Positions 18,015-26,502 of a DNA stretch of 64,000 nucleotides are shown in pieces. The notes beneath the pieces were generated by a model. The model made no database searches. It was not told the origin of the DNA and worked only from the letters and a program-made list of their open reading frames with translations. The stretch lies in assembly GCF_026000435.1 (NCBI RefSeq), contig NZ_AP026763.1, forward strand, positions 1,922,001 through 1,986,000, read 5' to 3'. Source of the stretch: Vibrio sp. STUT-A11 (GTDB lineage Bacteria; Pseudomonadota; Gammaproteobacteria; Enterobacterales; Vibrionaceae). A program made the translations under genes and the position numbers. Each line of letters starts with the position of its first letter. Positions within the stretch are counted from its first letter, which is position 1.

Positions 18015-18761
18015 TTAAAGAGAAGCCGCCATAATAAATTCTTTAAATAAAATTTGTGAGAAATGATTGGTTTTTGCTTTCCATTCTGGGTGCCACTGCA
18101 CGCCAACGAAATATTTTTGCCCAGCCAGACTAAAAGCTTCTATCAAACCATCGGGTGCTTTTGCTTCGACTTTAAGTTGTGGTGCTAGCTGATCAACCCC
18201 TTGATTGTGCAGCGTATTGACTTCGAAGAAGGTCGTATTTTCCCAATGATTTTCAACTAACCATTGTTCAAATAAGCTCTCTTTTTGAACTAAAACTGCA
18301 TGTGCTGGCGCATATTTCTGTTCGAAATCATCAACAGGTGCTTCGCGGTGATCATTAAAACCAGAATCGTGAACCGCAGGGTTAAGGGTGCCACCCAATG
18401 CAACGTTCATTTCCTGGAAGCCGCGACAGATACCAAGACAAGGAATGTCTTTATCTACCGCGTGGCGAATCAGGTTCAATGCCAATTCATCACGCGCTTC
18501 ATCTTTCTTATTCTCTATATGGCTAGCGTTGTAGCGATGCGGTGCAACATTTGAGTGGCTACCCGGGAACAAGAAACCGTCACATAGATCCAAGATTGTG
18601 GTGATTTCATCACTCGACATATCCGGCGCTAACATAACAGGTAGACCACCGAAACCTTTAACTGCGCGTAGGTAAAAGTCATTAACAGCCTGAATTTGGT
18701 AGCCACCTAACTCCTTGGTGCAGCTAACAACGCCAATGATAGGTTTGCGTGTCGTTGTCAT
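18015..18761 (-). CDS. puuD: Gamma-glutamyl-GABA hydrolase
   Basis: A 248-residue class I glutamine amidotransferase-like hydrolase that splits gamma-glutamyl-GABA into glutamate and GABA. The nucleophile is Cys112 (CLGICRGFQEMNV), with the His-x-Glu pair in FVGVQWHPEW, and FPGSHSNV near residue 66. It is the first gene of the minus-strand operon and divergent from puuA. The order puuD-puuR-puuC-puuB matches the enterobacterial puu cluster. Confidence 0.93.
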   Translation of the reverse strand: MTTTRKPIIGVVSCTKELGGYQIQAVNDFYLRAVKGFGGLPVMLAPDMSSDEITTILDLCDGFLFPGSHSNVAPHRYNASHIENKKDEARDELALNLIRHAVDKDIPCLGICRGFQEMNVALGGTLNPAVHDSGFNDHREAPVDDFEQKYAPAHAVLVQKESLFEQWLVENHWENTTFFEVNTLHNQGVDQLAPQLKVEAKAPDGLIEAFSLAGQKYFVGVQWHPEWKAKTNHFSQILFKEFIMAASL

Positions 18762-18871
18762 AACATATCCGTGTTCAATTTATTTAACATCAACACTACA
18801 AACCGTGTACAAAATTATCAACATCGACGTTCGATATTATCGCCATAATGTGACACAGAGCACTTTTTAGC

Positions 18872-18908
18872 CCATTAAATTGAATATTTATGCTCATTAT
18901 ATTGAACA
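18872..18908. promoter_or_regulatory. Two tandem PuuR-like operators between puuD and puuA
   Basis: CCATTAAATTGAATA (18872-18886) and TCATTATATTGAACA (18894-18908) match each other at 12 of 15 positions and are spaced 22 bp, two helical turns. The second matches the E. coli PuuR element I recall (AAAATATAATGAACA) at 11 of 15. They lie in the 339-bp divergent promoter region and could control both directions. Confidence 0.55.
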
Positions 18909-19013
18909 AAACAAAAACGACTGTTACAAAATAGTTAACAACAAAGCACAAAAGCAACCCATTAAAAAGCCAGAACACAAGATAAGTAATTGTTTAAATT
19001 AAATATAACTAAA

Positions 19014-19044
19014 TTGACATGGACATTAATTAACGCTTTGTAAT
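19014..19044 (+). promoter_or_regulatory. Candidate sigma-70 promoter of puuA
   Basis: TTGACA at 19014-19019 is a perfect -35 box. The best -10 is TGTAAT (19039-19044), spaced 19 bp, slightly longer than ideal. The start codon follows about 55 bp later. Confidence 0.35.
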
Positions 19045-19100
19045 TTAATTGTTAATTTAGCTATCTCTAATTTCTACTCATCTGGCTATTGGAGAAAAAA

Positions 19101-20444
19101 ATGGAATCGTATCTACAGGAAGTTCAAAATTTTAAACAACAGTGGCCCAACATTGAGTTTGTCGACCTCATTTTTACCGATATCAACGCGACACCAAGAG
19201 GCAAACGTATCCCGGTAGAGGCGCTGGAAAAGCTTAACAAAGGTGTCGCATTACCGCTTTCAACGATTACGCTCGATACGAAAGGCAACGTGGTAGAAAC
19301 AGCTGGATTAGGCGAAGACTTGGGTGAACCTGACAATCTTTGTTTCCCGATCAGCGGTACATTGATGCCAACTGCGAAAGAACAAGTTGGGCAATTGCTG
19401 CTAAGCATGATGGATGACTCCGGAACGCGACCAAATCCTTTGTTCATTCGCAATATCGTCGCTTCGATGCTTGAGAAGTTAGAGGCTAAAGATCAGTACC
19501 CTTGTGTTGCTCTGGAACTGGAGTTTTACTTAATTGATAAACAGCGCGGTGAAAATGGCACACCTTTAACCGCAATCAACCCTACTAAGAAAACACGCGA
19601 GAAAGATACCGAGGTGTATGACTTAGATGGGCTGGATGACTATGCAGACTTCTTGTCTGATCTCAACAAAATCGCATTGGAACAAGGCTTAAATACCTCT
19701 GGCGCACTTTCAGAATCTGCCCCAGGCCAGTTTGAGATCAACTTTAACCATTCAAAAGATGTCCTTCGTGCGTGTGACGAAATCATCATCGCTAAGCGCT
19801 TGATTCGTCAGGTTGCCCACCAGCACGGATTCGATGCTACGTTTATGGCTAAGCCTTTCGGTGATCAAGCTGGTAACGGTATGCACATCCACTTAAGTTT
19901 GATGGATAGTGTTGGTAACAACCACTTTAGCCAACAAGACGGGAAAGCGAGTCCCCTCTTTTATCAAACTATGGCGGCAATGCTCGAACAGACATCAGGC
20001 GCTATGGCATTAATTTGTCCAAATGTTAACTCTTTCCGCCGCTTTGTTCCTGGTGCTTACGTACCTACGAGAGCAGACTGGGGCGAAAACCATCGTGGTG
20101 TTGCGCTACGCGTACCTATCAGTGACAGCAAAAACCGTCGTATAGAGCACCGTATCGCAGGAGCTGACGTTAACCCTTATATCCTCGCGGCAGTAGTACT
20201 TTCTGCAGTGCTAGCAAGCGAAAACTATTCCAAAGAACAATGTCCATCAACCTTAAGTGATGATGCGATTGACTTACCTGTGCGTATGTCAGAAGCTCTA
20301 GAACAGCTGGAACACAGCGAGCTGGCTCAATACATTTCAAGGGACTTTATCGATTTGTATTTGGCTTGCAAACGCAGTGAACTCGCTGAATTTGAGCGCG
20401 CTATCACACCACTGGAAATTGACTGGATGTTGCACTCGGCATAA
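19101..20444 (+). CDS. puuA: Gamma-glutamylputrescine synthetase
   Basis: A 447-residue glutamine synthetase-like ligase that joins putrescine to the gamma-carboxyl of glutamate with ATP, the entry step of the Puu pathway. The start at 19101 is chosen because GGAGAAAAAA precedes it. Glutamine-synthetase motifs are present: ALELEFYLID, ESAPGQFEINF, GNGMHIHLSL with the metal-binding His, NSFRRFVPGAYVPTRADWG, and the catalytic RIEHRIAGADVNPYIL. It is divergent from puuD and is followed after 17 bp by an NhaC-family transporter in the same transcript. Some Vibrio annotate such proteins simply as glutamine synthetase; context makes PuuA the better name. Confidence 0.93.
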   Translation: MESYLQEVQNFKQQWPNIEFVDLIFTDINATPRGKRIPVEALEKLNKGVALPLSTITLDTKGNVVETAGLGEDLGEPDNLCFPISGTLMPTAKEQVGQLLLSMMDDSGTRPNPLFIRNIVASMLEKLEAKDQYPCVALELEFYLIDKQRGENGTPLTAINPTKKTREKDTEVYDLDGLDDYADFLSDLNKIALEQGLNTSGALSESAPGQFEINFNHSKDVLRACDEIIIAKRLIRQVAHQHGFDATFMAKPFGDQAGNGMHIHLSLMDSVGNNHFSQQDGKASPLFYQTMAAMLEQTSGAMALICPNVNSFRRFVPGAYVPTRADWGENHRGVALRVPISDSKNRRIEHRIAGADVNPYILAAVVLSAVLASENYSKEQCPSTLSDDAIDLPVRMSEALEQLEHSELAQYISRDFIDLYLACKRSELAEFERAITPLEIDWMLHSA

Positions 20445-20461
20445 ACAAAGGAAATGTATTT

Positions 20462-21937
20462 ATGACTACGCAAACAAAGGCGATGGATGCGCCGTTAAAA
20501 TTCAATATGCAACACATTATTATCTCTTTAATTTGTGTTGCTACATTCGTACTATTTACGACTATCGGATTAAATCACGAAGAGGGGCAAACCTACGGAT
20601 GGATGAGCCTTCTACCAACCGCATTGGTGTTAGTCTTCGCGTTGACGACGCACCGAACGGTAGAAGCGCTGTTTAGCGGCGCAATTGCCGGGGTTCTATT
20701 GCTTAACCCAACTGAAGCGGTAGAACAAATCGTTGATATCTCAATGACGGTGATGATGGACGAAACCATTGCTTGGATCATCCTGGTATGTGGCTTGATG
20801 GGCGGCCTGATAGCTATCCTTGAGAAAGGTGGCAGCATCCTGAGCTTCTCAGACATGTTAGTGACAAAGGTTAAGAGCCGTAAACAGTCGATGGTAATGA
20901 CGTTTTTACTTGGTATTGTTATCTTTATCGACGATTACTTAAACGCCATTGCTATCTCTTCATCAATGAAGAAGGTAACCGACGGCTACCAAATCTCTCG
21001 AGAAAAACTATCGTACCTCGTTGACTCAACTGCAGCACCGATCTGTATTCTTGTACCAATTTCGACTTGGGCTATCTTCTTTAGCTCTCTTCTAGAGTCG
21101 AATGGCGTTGCTGAAACAGGTAAAGGTATTCAAACCTATATTGAAGCGATCCCATACATGGCTTATGGCTGGGTAACGTTAGCCATCGTTCTGTTGGTTG
21201 CGATGGAAAAGATTCCAGATCTAGGTGCGATGAAAGCAGCAGAACAACGAGCGAAGAATGGTCAAGTTCGTCCTGACGGCGCAACTGATGTAGATTTTGG
21301 CTCTGATATTGCGGCTCATACCAACCCTACAATGGGTCTGATCAACTTCCTACTTCCTATGGTTGTTCTGGTTGCTGCAAGCTGGTACTTCGGTATTGAC
21401 CTATTAGCAGGTGTGTTTGTCGCGATCATTTTCACGGTATGCTTCTACGGTCTACAACGACTCATCTCGATGAACGATATGTTTGAAGCTGTTTATGATG
21501 GCATTAAAGTCATGTTACTACCGCTTGCGACAGTAATCGGCGGCTTCATGCTAAAAAATGTCAACGACTCTTTAGGTGTAACTCAATACGTTATCGAGAC
21601 AGTTAGCCCATACCTGAGCGCGTCTTACTTCCCTGCTATCATCTTCCTGATTACAGGTGGTCTGGTATTCGCGACAGCATCTTCTTGGGGTACCTTTGCA
21701 GTAGCAATGCCAATCGTTCTGCCTTTGGGTGAGCAACTAGGCGTGCCACTACACCTAACCGTTGCAGCTTTGCTTTCTGCCTCTGCTGCTGGTAGCCACT
21801 CGTGCTTCTTCAGTGACTCAACGGTACTTTCTGCACAAGGTTCTGGTTGTACTGCAATGCAACACGCAACAACTCAGTTCCCTTATGCACTGATCGGTAT
21901 TATCGCGACAGCAATTTTCTTCCTTGTTATTGGATAA
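20462..21937 (+). CDS. NhaC-family Na+/H+ antiporter-like transporter, probably in polyamine uptake
   Basis: A 491-residue inner-membrane protein with about eleven hydrophobic segments. It has the NhaC-type signatures IVIFIDDYLNAIAISSSMKK, VDSTAAPICILVPISTWAIF and ASAAGSHSCFFSDSTVLSA. NhaC-like proteins include Na+/H+ exchangers, lactate/malate antiporters and several amine or amino-acid carriers. It is co-transcribed with puuA (17-bp gap) and ends in a strong terminator. The cluster has no PuuP-type importer, so I infer that this protein brings in putrescine or agmatine, or exchanges it for a proton or sodium ion. Transport substrate is not shown by sequence. Confidence 0.82.
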   Translation: MTTQTKAMDAPLKFNMQHIIISLICVATFVLFTTIGLNHEEGQTYGWMSLLPTALVLVFALTTHRTVEALFSGAIAGVLLLNPTEAVEQIVDISMTVMMDETIAWIILVCGLMGGLIAILEKGGSILSFSDMLVTKVKSRKQSMVMTFLLGIVIFIDDYLNAIAISSSMKKVTDGYQISREKLSYLVDSTAAPICILVPISTWAIFFSSLLESNGVAETGKGIQTYIEAIPYMAYGWVTLAIVLLVAMEKIPDLGAMKAAEQRAKNGQVRPDGATDVDFGSDIAAHTNPTMGLINFLLPMVVLVAASWYFGIDLLAGVFVAIIFTVCFYGLQRLISMNDMFEAVYDGIKVMLLPLATVIGGFMLKNVNDSLGVTQYVIETVSPYLSASYFPAIIFLITGGLVFATASSWGTFAVAMPIVLPLGEQLGVPLHLTVAALLSASAAGSHSCFFSDSTVLSAQGSGCTAMQHATTQFPYALIGIIATAIFFLVIG

Positions 21938-21956
21938 TCACTGACCGCAAATACCA

Positions 21957-21988
21957 AAAGCCCTGCTGATAAACAGCGGGGCTTTTTT
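21957..21988 (+). terminator. Intrinsic terminator of the puuA-nhaC operon
   Basis: Stem AAAGCCCTGCTG/CAGCGGGGCTTT (one G-T pair) around a 5-base loop, followed by TTTTTT, 19 bp after the stop codon. Confidence 0.92.
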
Positions 21989-22356
21989 ATTAAATCTTCA
22001 ACAGTCAACTGATGGAAAGTCGTCCCCTACGCTCAGGTATCGAGCTAGCAATAATTATTTAATCAAACCTATGTGTCATGCCCCGCTACCATCAAGTTCA
22101 TTTTCCTACTATTTCATACTTATTTTAATAAATGGTAATTTTATTATTTAATTTAAAACATCTAATGACAATTAACGTTATAATTTCATTTTAAACACAA
22201 ATCGAGAAACAAGGTTAAATTACAATTAATAAAACATTTCTTAGTCAGCAACCAACTAACGTCAACTGTTAGTCAATAACTTGACGTTCTGATTTTAAAA
22301 CTGAAGATAAATGTGTATTATTAACTCAAAATATACATACAATAATATTGCTCAAT
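21989..22356. other. AT-rich intergenic stretch before an HTH regulator
   Basis: About 370 bp with unusually low GC content. It presumably holds the promoter of the downstream regulator. Long A/T runs resemble H-NS-bound DNA. No coding frame or clear operator is recognised. Confidence 0.45.
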
Positions 22357-23313
22357 ATGAAATTTTCAGATTTTTTAAAAACGCTGCGTAGAGATTATCA
22401 CCTTTCCCAACTGCAGATGATAAACAAACTAGCATTGCACAATGCTCTGTTCTCGGACCTCACAGTCGTGACTTATAGTCGTTGGGAAAGAGGAGTCTCT
22501 ACTCCTCCACTTGTAAAAATGTTAAATATTGCAAAAGTATTCAATTTGGATATTTTTGAGTTTTTAACGACTATCACATTCAAACCATCACAAAACCAGA
22601 TTAGTGCTTTTGATAACTTATTGAAATACTATGACAATATAAATAATCATTATCGAATATTGAACATGAAACTCAATAACGAAACATTTCACTACTTCAA
22701 TAGTGAAAGCGAAATGGTGCCTGAAGAAATACTTATACAGACAAAAAAGCGCTGGGATGTCATCTTAAAACTGATGCAAAAACCAGACGACGTCTACAAA
22801 GTCGATTGTTTAGAGAGCCTACGTAAGAGTGGTACGATACATATTTCCTCATGTATCGATCCAGAAACAAAAGAAATATTGGCACAAGGAATTTATGTTT
22901 TACAAGATATACAAGAAGAAAAGTGTTTACTAGAAAATTTTGAAAATAAAGACATGAGCATTGATAAATTAGTACATGTCGATGATACATCAGAAAAGTT
23001 TCTATTTATTCCGATTGTGGCTTTTCATAGCTCACCATGGTTAAGCTTTAATATTTACAATCTTGTCAAAAACTTTACTAAAACAAACGAGGTTAAAAAG
23101 ATCTATCTACTCGCATCACAGATAAAAACCTTCTCTAAACTAAGATACTTAGGTTTTGATATAGAACGAAGCATTAAGTCAGAAATAAAAAACAAGATCG
23201 GGAATTCTTATGTAAAATCAGAGGTTTCTTTACACCTTATATCTTGTGATTTTGATACATTTATATGTAATCATGGTTTAATAAACTTAATCAAGAGCTA
23301 CAAAGATTATTAA
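22357..23313 (+). CDS. XRE-type helix-turn-helix protein with uncharacterised C-terminal domain
   Basis: A 318-residue protein. The ATG at 22357 is taken as start; a TTG three codons earlier is possible. Residues about 1-65 form an XRE-type DNA-binding domain (MKFSDFLKTLRRDYHLSQ at the front, YSRWERGVSTPPLVKMLNIA as recognition and next helix). The remaining roughly 250 residues match no family I recognise. They show alternating helix and strand patterns and are rich in Lys, Asn and Ile, in line with the local low GC. An acyltransferase-like fold is possible but not demonstrated. It lies between the polyamine block and the fimbrial operon; whether it controls either is unknown. Composition suggests horizontal acquisition. 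Confidence 0.75.
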   Translation: MKFSDFLKTLRRDYHLSQLQMINKLALHNALFSDLTVVTYSRWERGVSTPPLVKMLNIAKVFNLDIFEFLTTITFKPSQNQISAFDNLLKYYDNINNHYRILNMKLNNETFHYFNSESEMVPEEILIQTKKRWDVILKLMQKPDDVYKVDCLESLRKSGTIHISSCIDPETKEILAQGIYVLQDIQEEKCLLENFENKDMSIDKLVHVDDTSEKFLFIPIVAFHSSPWLSFNIYNLVKNFTKTNEVKKIYLLASQIKTFSKLRYLGFDIERSIKSEIKNKIGNSYVKSEVSLHLISCDFDTFICNHGLINLIKSYKDY

Positions 23314-23452
23314 TCATTGGGTATTTAATGCTACCTCTATTAGTAACGACCTTAGCGTTAACTGACACTAGCCTCTACTTTATACCTAACGTAATAAGCG
23401 TAGAGGCGTCATCTAGTCAGTCAGCTTTCAAAACTCCAAATTAAATGTCCAG

Positions 23453-24430
23453 TTATTGAGCCCGAGACATTCGGTAATCTACTGTAATTTCAACCCGTCG
23501 ATTATTCATTCTACCTTGTAGGCTATCATTACTTGCAATAGGTTGAGTTTCGCCTTTACCTTCTACCGTAATGCTCACGTCTGCCAAACCAGACTGGACA
23601 AGGAAGTCTTTCACCGCTTGGGCGCGTCTTTCAGACAACTTCATATTATATTCTTCTGGTCCTGACGAATCAGTATGTCCGACAATGTTGAACACCGCAG
23701 TAGACTGTTCAGGAATTTGGCCAATAATATTCAACAAATGTTCTTTACCCGCTGATGTCAGTTCAAAGCTGTCAAATCCAAACAAGGTTGAGTCTTGTAA
23801 TTCAATCACCGTAACCGCTGTCGCTATTGGCTCCTGTGTGACTACCTCAACCGTTTCGTACTTAAAGCGGTTAGTGAAGTTATAGGTCAGCGACAGGTTA
23901 AGACTGTTCGAGTCCAAGTCCAAGTCATCATGGCCCCCTACCGCACGAATGTACTGGTAACTTAAGCCCGTAGAAAGCTTGTCGCTCAACCAGTAGTTGA
24001 TGCCGACTTCCGCCAGTGATGAGACACCGTCATAATCTTTATCGCCTTGTGCTGACGCAGCATCCACGAAGGCGTACCCAATACCAGCGCGTCCATACAA
24101 GCTGACTTTTTCATTAATGTACGCGTCGTAACGCAACGCACTTTCAATCATGTCTACGTCTATTTTATGCGCATCGAACTTTGTGCTTTCCCAGTTCTGG
24201 TAACCCAAGTCCCAGCTTAGGTTATCACTGAGGCGAACCCCACCATACACGCCCAATTTAGTGCCGTCTGGACTGCTGGCGTGAGACTTGTCATCATCCA
24301 GTACTTGGTAGCCGCCTTTTACACCAAAATAGAAGGTGTCAGTCGGTTTATTTGCTTCTGTTGCCATGGCTTGTGTTGCAAACAAAGACACAAGAATCAT
24401 TAATTTTTTTGTATTCAATGGAGTCACCAT
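23453..24430 (-). CDS. OmpA-family outer membrane protein with C-terminal peptidoglycan-binding domain
   Basis: About 325 residues from the ATG at 24430 (MVTPLNTKKLM); an upstream ATG would add 13. A signal peptide (LMILVSLFATQAMA) is followed by an eight-stranded OmpA-like barrel (about residues 25-200, with FYFGVKGGYQVL and GINYWLSDKLSTGLSYQYI). A C-terminal OmpA domain has FNIVGHTDSSGPEEYNMKLS, ERRAQAVKDFLV and NNRRVEITV. The barrel anchors it in the outer membrane and the C-domain grips peptidoglycan. It is the last gene of the fimbrial unit (136 bp after the adhesin gene), where it might steady the cell envelope or have an adhesive role; that is inference. Confidence 0.87.
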   Translation of the reverse strand: MVTPLNTKKLMILVSLFATQAMATEANKPTDTFYFGVKGGYQVLDDDKSHASSPDGTKLGVYGGVRLSDNLSWDLGYQNWESTKFDAHKIDVDMIESALRYDAYINEKVSLYGRAGIGYAFVDAASAQGDKDYDGVSSLAEVGINYWLSDKLSTGLSYQYIRAVGGHDDLDLDSNSLNLSLTYNFTNRFKYETVEVVTQEPIATAVTVIELQDSTLFGFDSFELTSAGKEHLLNIIGQIPEQSTAVFNIVGHTDSSGPEEYNMKLSERRAQAVKDFLVQSGLADVSITVEGKGETQPIASNDSLQGRMNNRRVEITVDYRMSRAQ

Positions 24431-24566
24431 GATTGGTTGTATGCCCTTGTTAAAGCAAAAGCACATCATACAGCTGAGATAACAGCCAATAGGATGATCT
24501 CTGGCTGCGCATTACATTCAAAGTAGGTCAATGGGGCGGGTACCATTGCCAGCCCCTATCGCGTCA

Positions 24567-26408
24567 TTACAGGTAAATCATCTCTACCGTGATATTGGCT
24601 TCAAACTTACCGGCTTTTAATTCGCCCATAACTACCGGATCTGGTTTGAAAAATGCGGCCTGGAATTTGAGGGTTGGGTTGGCGTCAGAAGACAGGTCAA
24701 ACGTTTGTTCGTAATTAGTAACTGTATTAAATGCAGGAATCACGGCTCTACCGGCAGGTAAGTCTTCATATATCACAATACCAACGTTTTCTGCCGCATT
24801 TGCACCTATATACTCATTTTTCAAATAACCAATCGCTTCTCCCCCAATCATTTCCATGCCGGTTTCAGCAGCGGTTGTGATATTGATGTAAGGCATATAA
24901 TCAGTTTGCGTGCCGGTACAAGACAAACCTATTTCAAACGGTTTCATTGACGATTCCACCACACCGTGGTCAACATCGCCTGCCCATACCGTACCAAGGT
25001 CCACCGTCTGCTCTGGCTGGGTCACTTCACAAGACGCGGCTATTGCCTCAAAGTTAGTGACAATAAACATGTTCTTCACGCCTTGGTCTTTCATATCTTG
25101 AGCACCTACACCAGGCTTATCACCGTCTTCATATTCAACATTAAATGGATGAAGATTATTCAGTGCCTCTTTGGAAAGCGAAGGTTCGCTGTATTCTGAA
25201 GGATGCAAAATCGCCCACGTGACATTAACACTTAGGTCACCAAAGCCTCCCGTATGTGAACGATAGAGGCCGTTACCCTGTCGGCAATCCAAAGTCAAAC
25301 CGCTACATCCCTCATCAAGATCATCAATTGGGTGAGGTCCATCGCCGACGTTATTAATGGCTGACTGGTTTTCGACATTAAAGTGGTCGTTATATACAAA
25401 TTCTTCGCGTTCGCCACCTGACGTAAAACTGTCTTTATTTGCAAAGTTAATTTCAGCTTTTACGCCTGCACCAGGAATGGAAGGGTGCGTGCAGTACTCA
25501 CCTTCTGCTGTCCACCCCTCTGCACAAGTGAGTGTGATATAAACAGACTGCTTCTCAACGATTCGGCCAGCGCCGTACGGGGTGGCTTCCCAAAACACAT
25601 TGGTTTCAGTGACGTCACAACTGATAGCCTCACCATTCACCGTTGGGCCTTTGCTACGACATTTCGCCGCATGAGGCGTACGCATAAACAGCGGAACATA
25701 GCTCCCCCCGGTACTATCACCCATGTTTTGATCGGCTTGGTGTAGGACATCACTCAGACCATCAAACAGTTGGTATAAATCCGAACCCAACATGGTATCG
25801 CTGTAGATGCTGTCGTTGATCGCAGTCGCTAAGTTCCCAAACAGGGTAGACAACTCGTCCAATGACATGTCTTTTAAAGCAGTAAGAATATCATCACCAG
25901 TGACGCCGTACGTGACTTCGCCAATACGACCAACGGCGGCGCTCAAAATGTGCAGTCGTTGTTGTGGTGTCGTTGCTTGTTTTAAATCCGTATATAACAC
26001 CTTACGGGTTGCAGTTGGCATTGCATGCAACTTGTTTTCAACGCGCTGTATTATTTGGTCAACAATGCGCTGTTTGTCAGCTTCGCTCAGTTTATCTACC
26101 ACCGCTCTCAGTGCTTGTGGATGAGAAACAACGAATCCAGAGAGTTTGCTTTTTAAGCGCGCTTTGTCTTCATCACTCAGTTCGTTGTATTTCTCTTTTA
26201 ATGTTTTTTTGATTTGCGCTTTTTGTTCTGGCGTAAGTTGCCTTATGGCCTGACGCGCCGCTTGCTTTTGTTCATGACTCATCGAAGAGAGATGTTTAGC
26301 GGCCAGATCAAGCTTGCTACGATCTGTAGATGACGCGAAAGTATTGAAACTAAATAAACCACAAAGAAGTAACAACGCGCCACAGGTTTGTTTCGTTGAC
26401 TGTTTCAT
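24567..26408 (-). CDS. Fimbrial tip adhesin-like protein with helical N-terminal region
   Basis: A 613-residue secreted protein from the ATG at 26408 (MKQSTKQTCGALLLLCGLF, signal peptide to about residue 26). Residues about 27-200 are strongly helical, with recurring SHEQKQ, LTPEQKAQ, LSDEDKAR and LSEADKQR units resembling the LTxxQ pattern of Spy/CpxP-like periplasmic proteins. The middle has Cys-rich beta segments (CRSKGPTVNGEAISCDV, LTCAEGWTAEGEYC). The last 150 residues resemble a fimbrial pilin domain (SCEVTQPEQTVDLGTVWAG), ending in an alternating beta strand (KFEANITVEMIYL). Placement after the usher suggests the tip adhesin. No known lectin domain is recognised; the receptor is unknown. 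Confidence 0.65.
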   Translation of the reverse strand: MKQSTKQTCGALLLLCGLFSFNTFASSTDRSKLDLAAKHLSSMSHEQKQAARQAIRQLTPEQKAQIKKTLKEKYNELSDEDKARLKSKLSGFVVSHPQALRAVVDKLSEADKQRIVDQIIQRVENKLHAMPTATRKVLYTDLKQATTPQQRLHILSAAVGRIGEVTYGVTGDDILTALKDMSLDELSTLFGNLATAINDSIYSDTMLGSDLYQLFDGLSDVLHQADQNMGDSTGGSYVPLFMRTPHAAKCRSKGPTVNGEAISCDVTETNVFWEATPYGAGRIVEKQSVYITLTCAEGWTAEGEYCTHPSIPGAGVKAEINFANKDSFTSGGEREEFVYNDHFNVENQSAINNVGDGPHPIDDLDEGCSGLTLDCRQGNGLYRSHTGGFGDLSVNVTWAILHPSEYSEPSLSKEALNNLHPFNVEYEDGDKPGVGAQDMKDQGVKNMFIVTNFEAIAASCEVTQPEQTVDLGTVWAGDVDHGVVESSMKPFEIGLSCTGTQTDYMPYINITTAAETGMEMIGGEAIGYLKNEYIGANAAENVGIVIYEDLPAGRAVIPAFNTVTNYEQTFDLSSDANPTLKFQAAFFKPDPVVMGELKAGKFEANITVEMIYL

Positions 26409-26502
26409 AATGGGATCTTTTATTCTGTTTGGAATTGCAGATTCAGTAGCGCGTGAATACCACACGCTACCAATCTGGCTTATTATCGAAAGAAGTTAAA
26501 GG

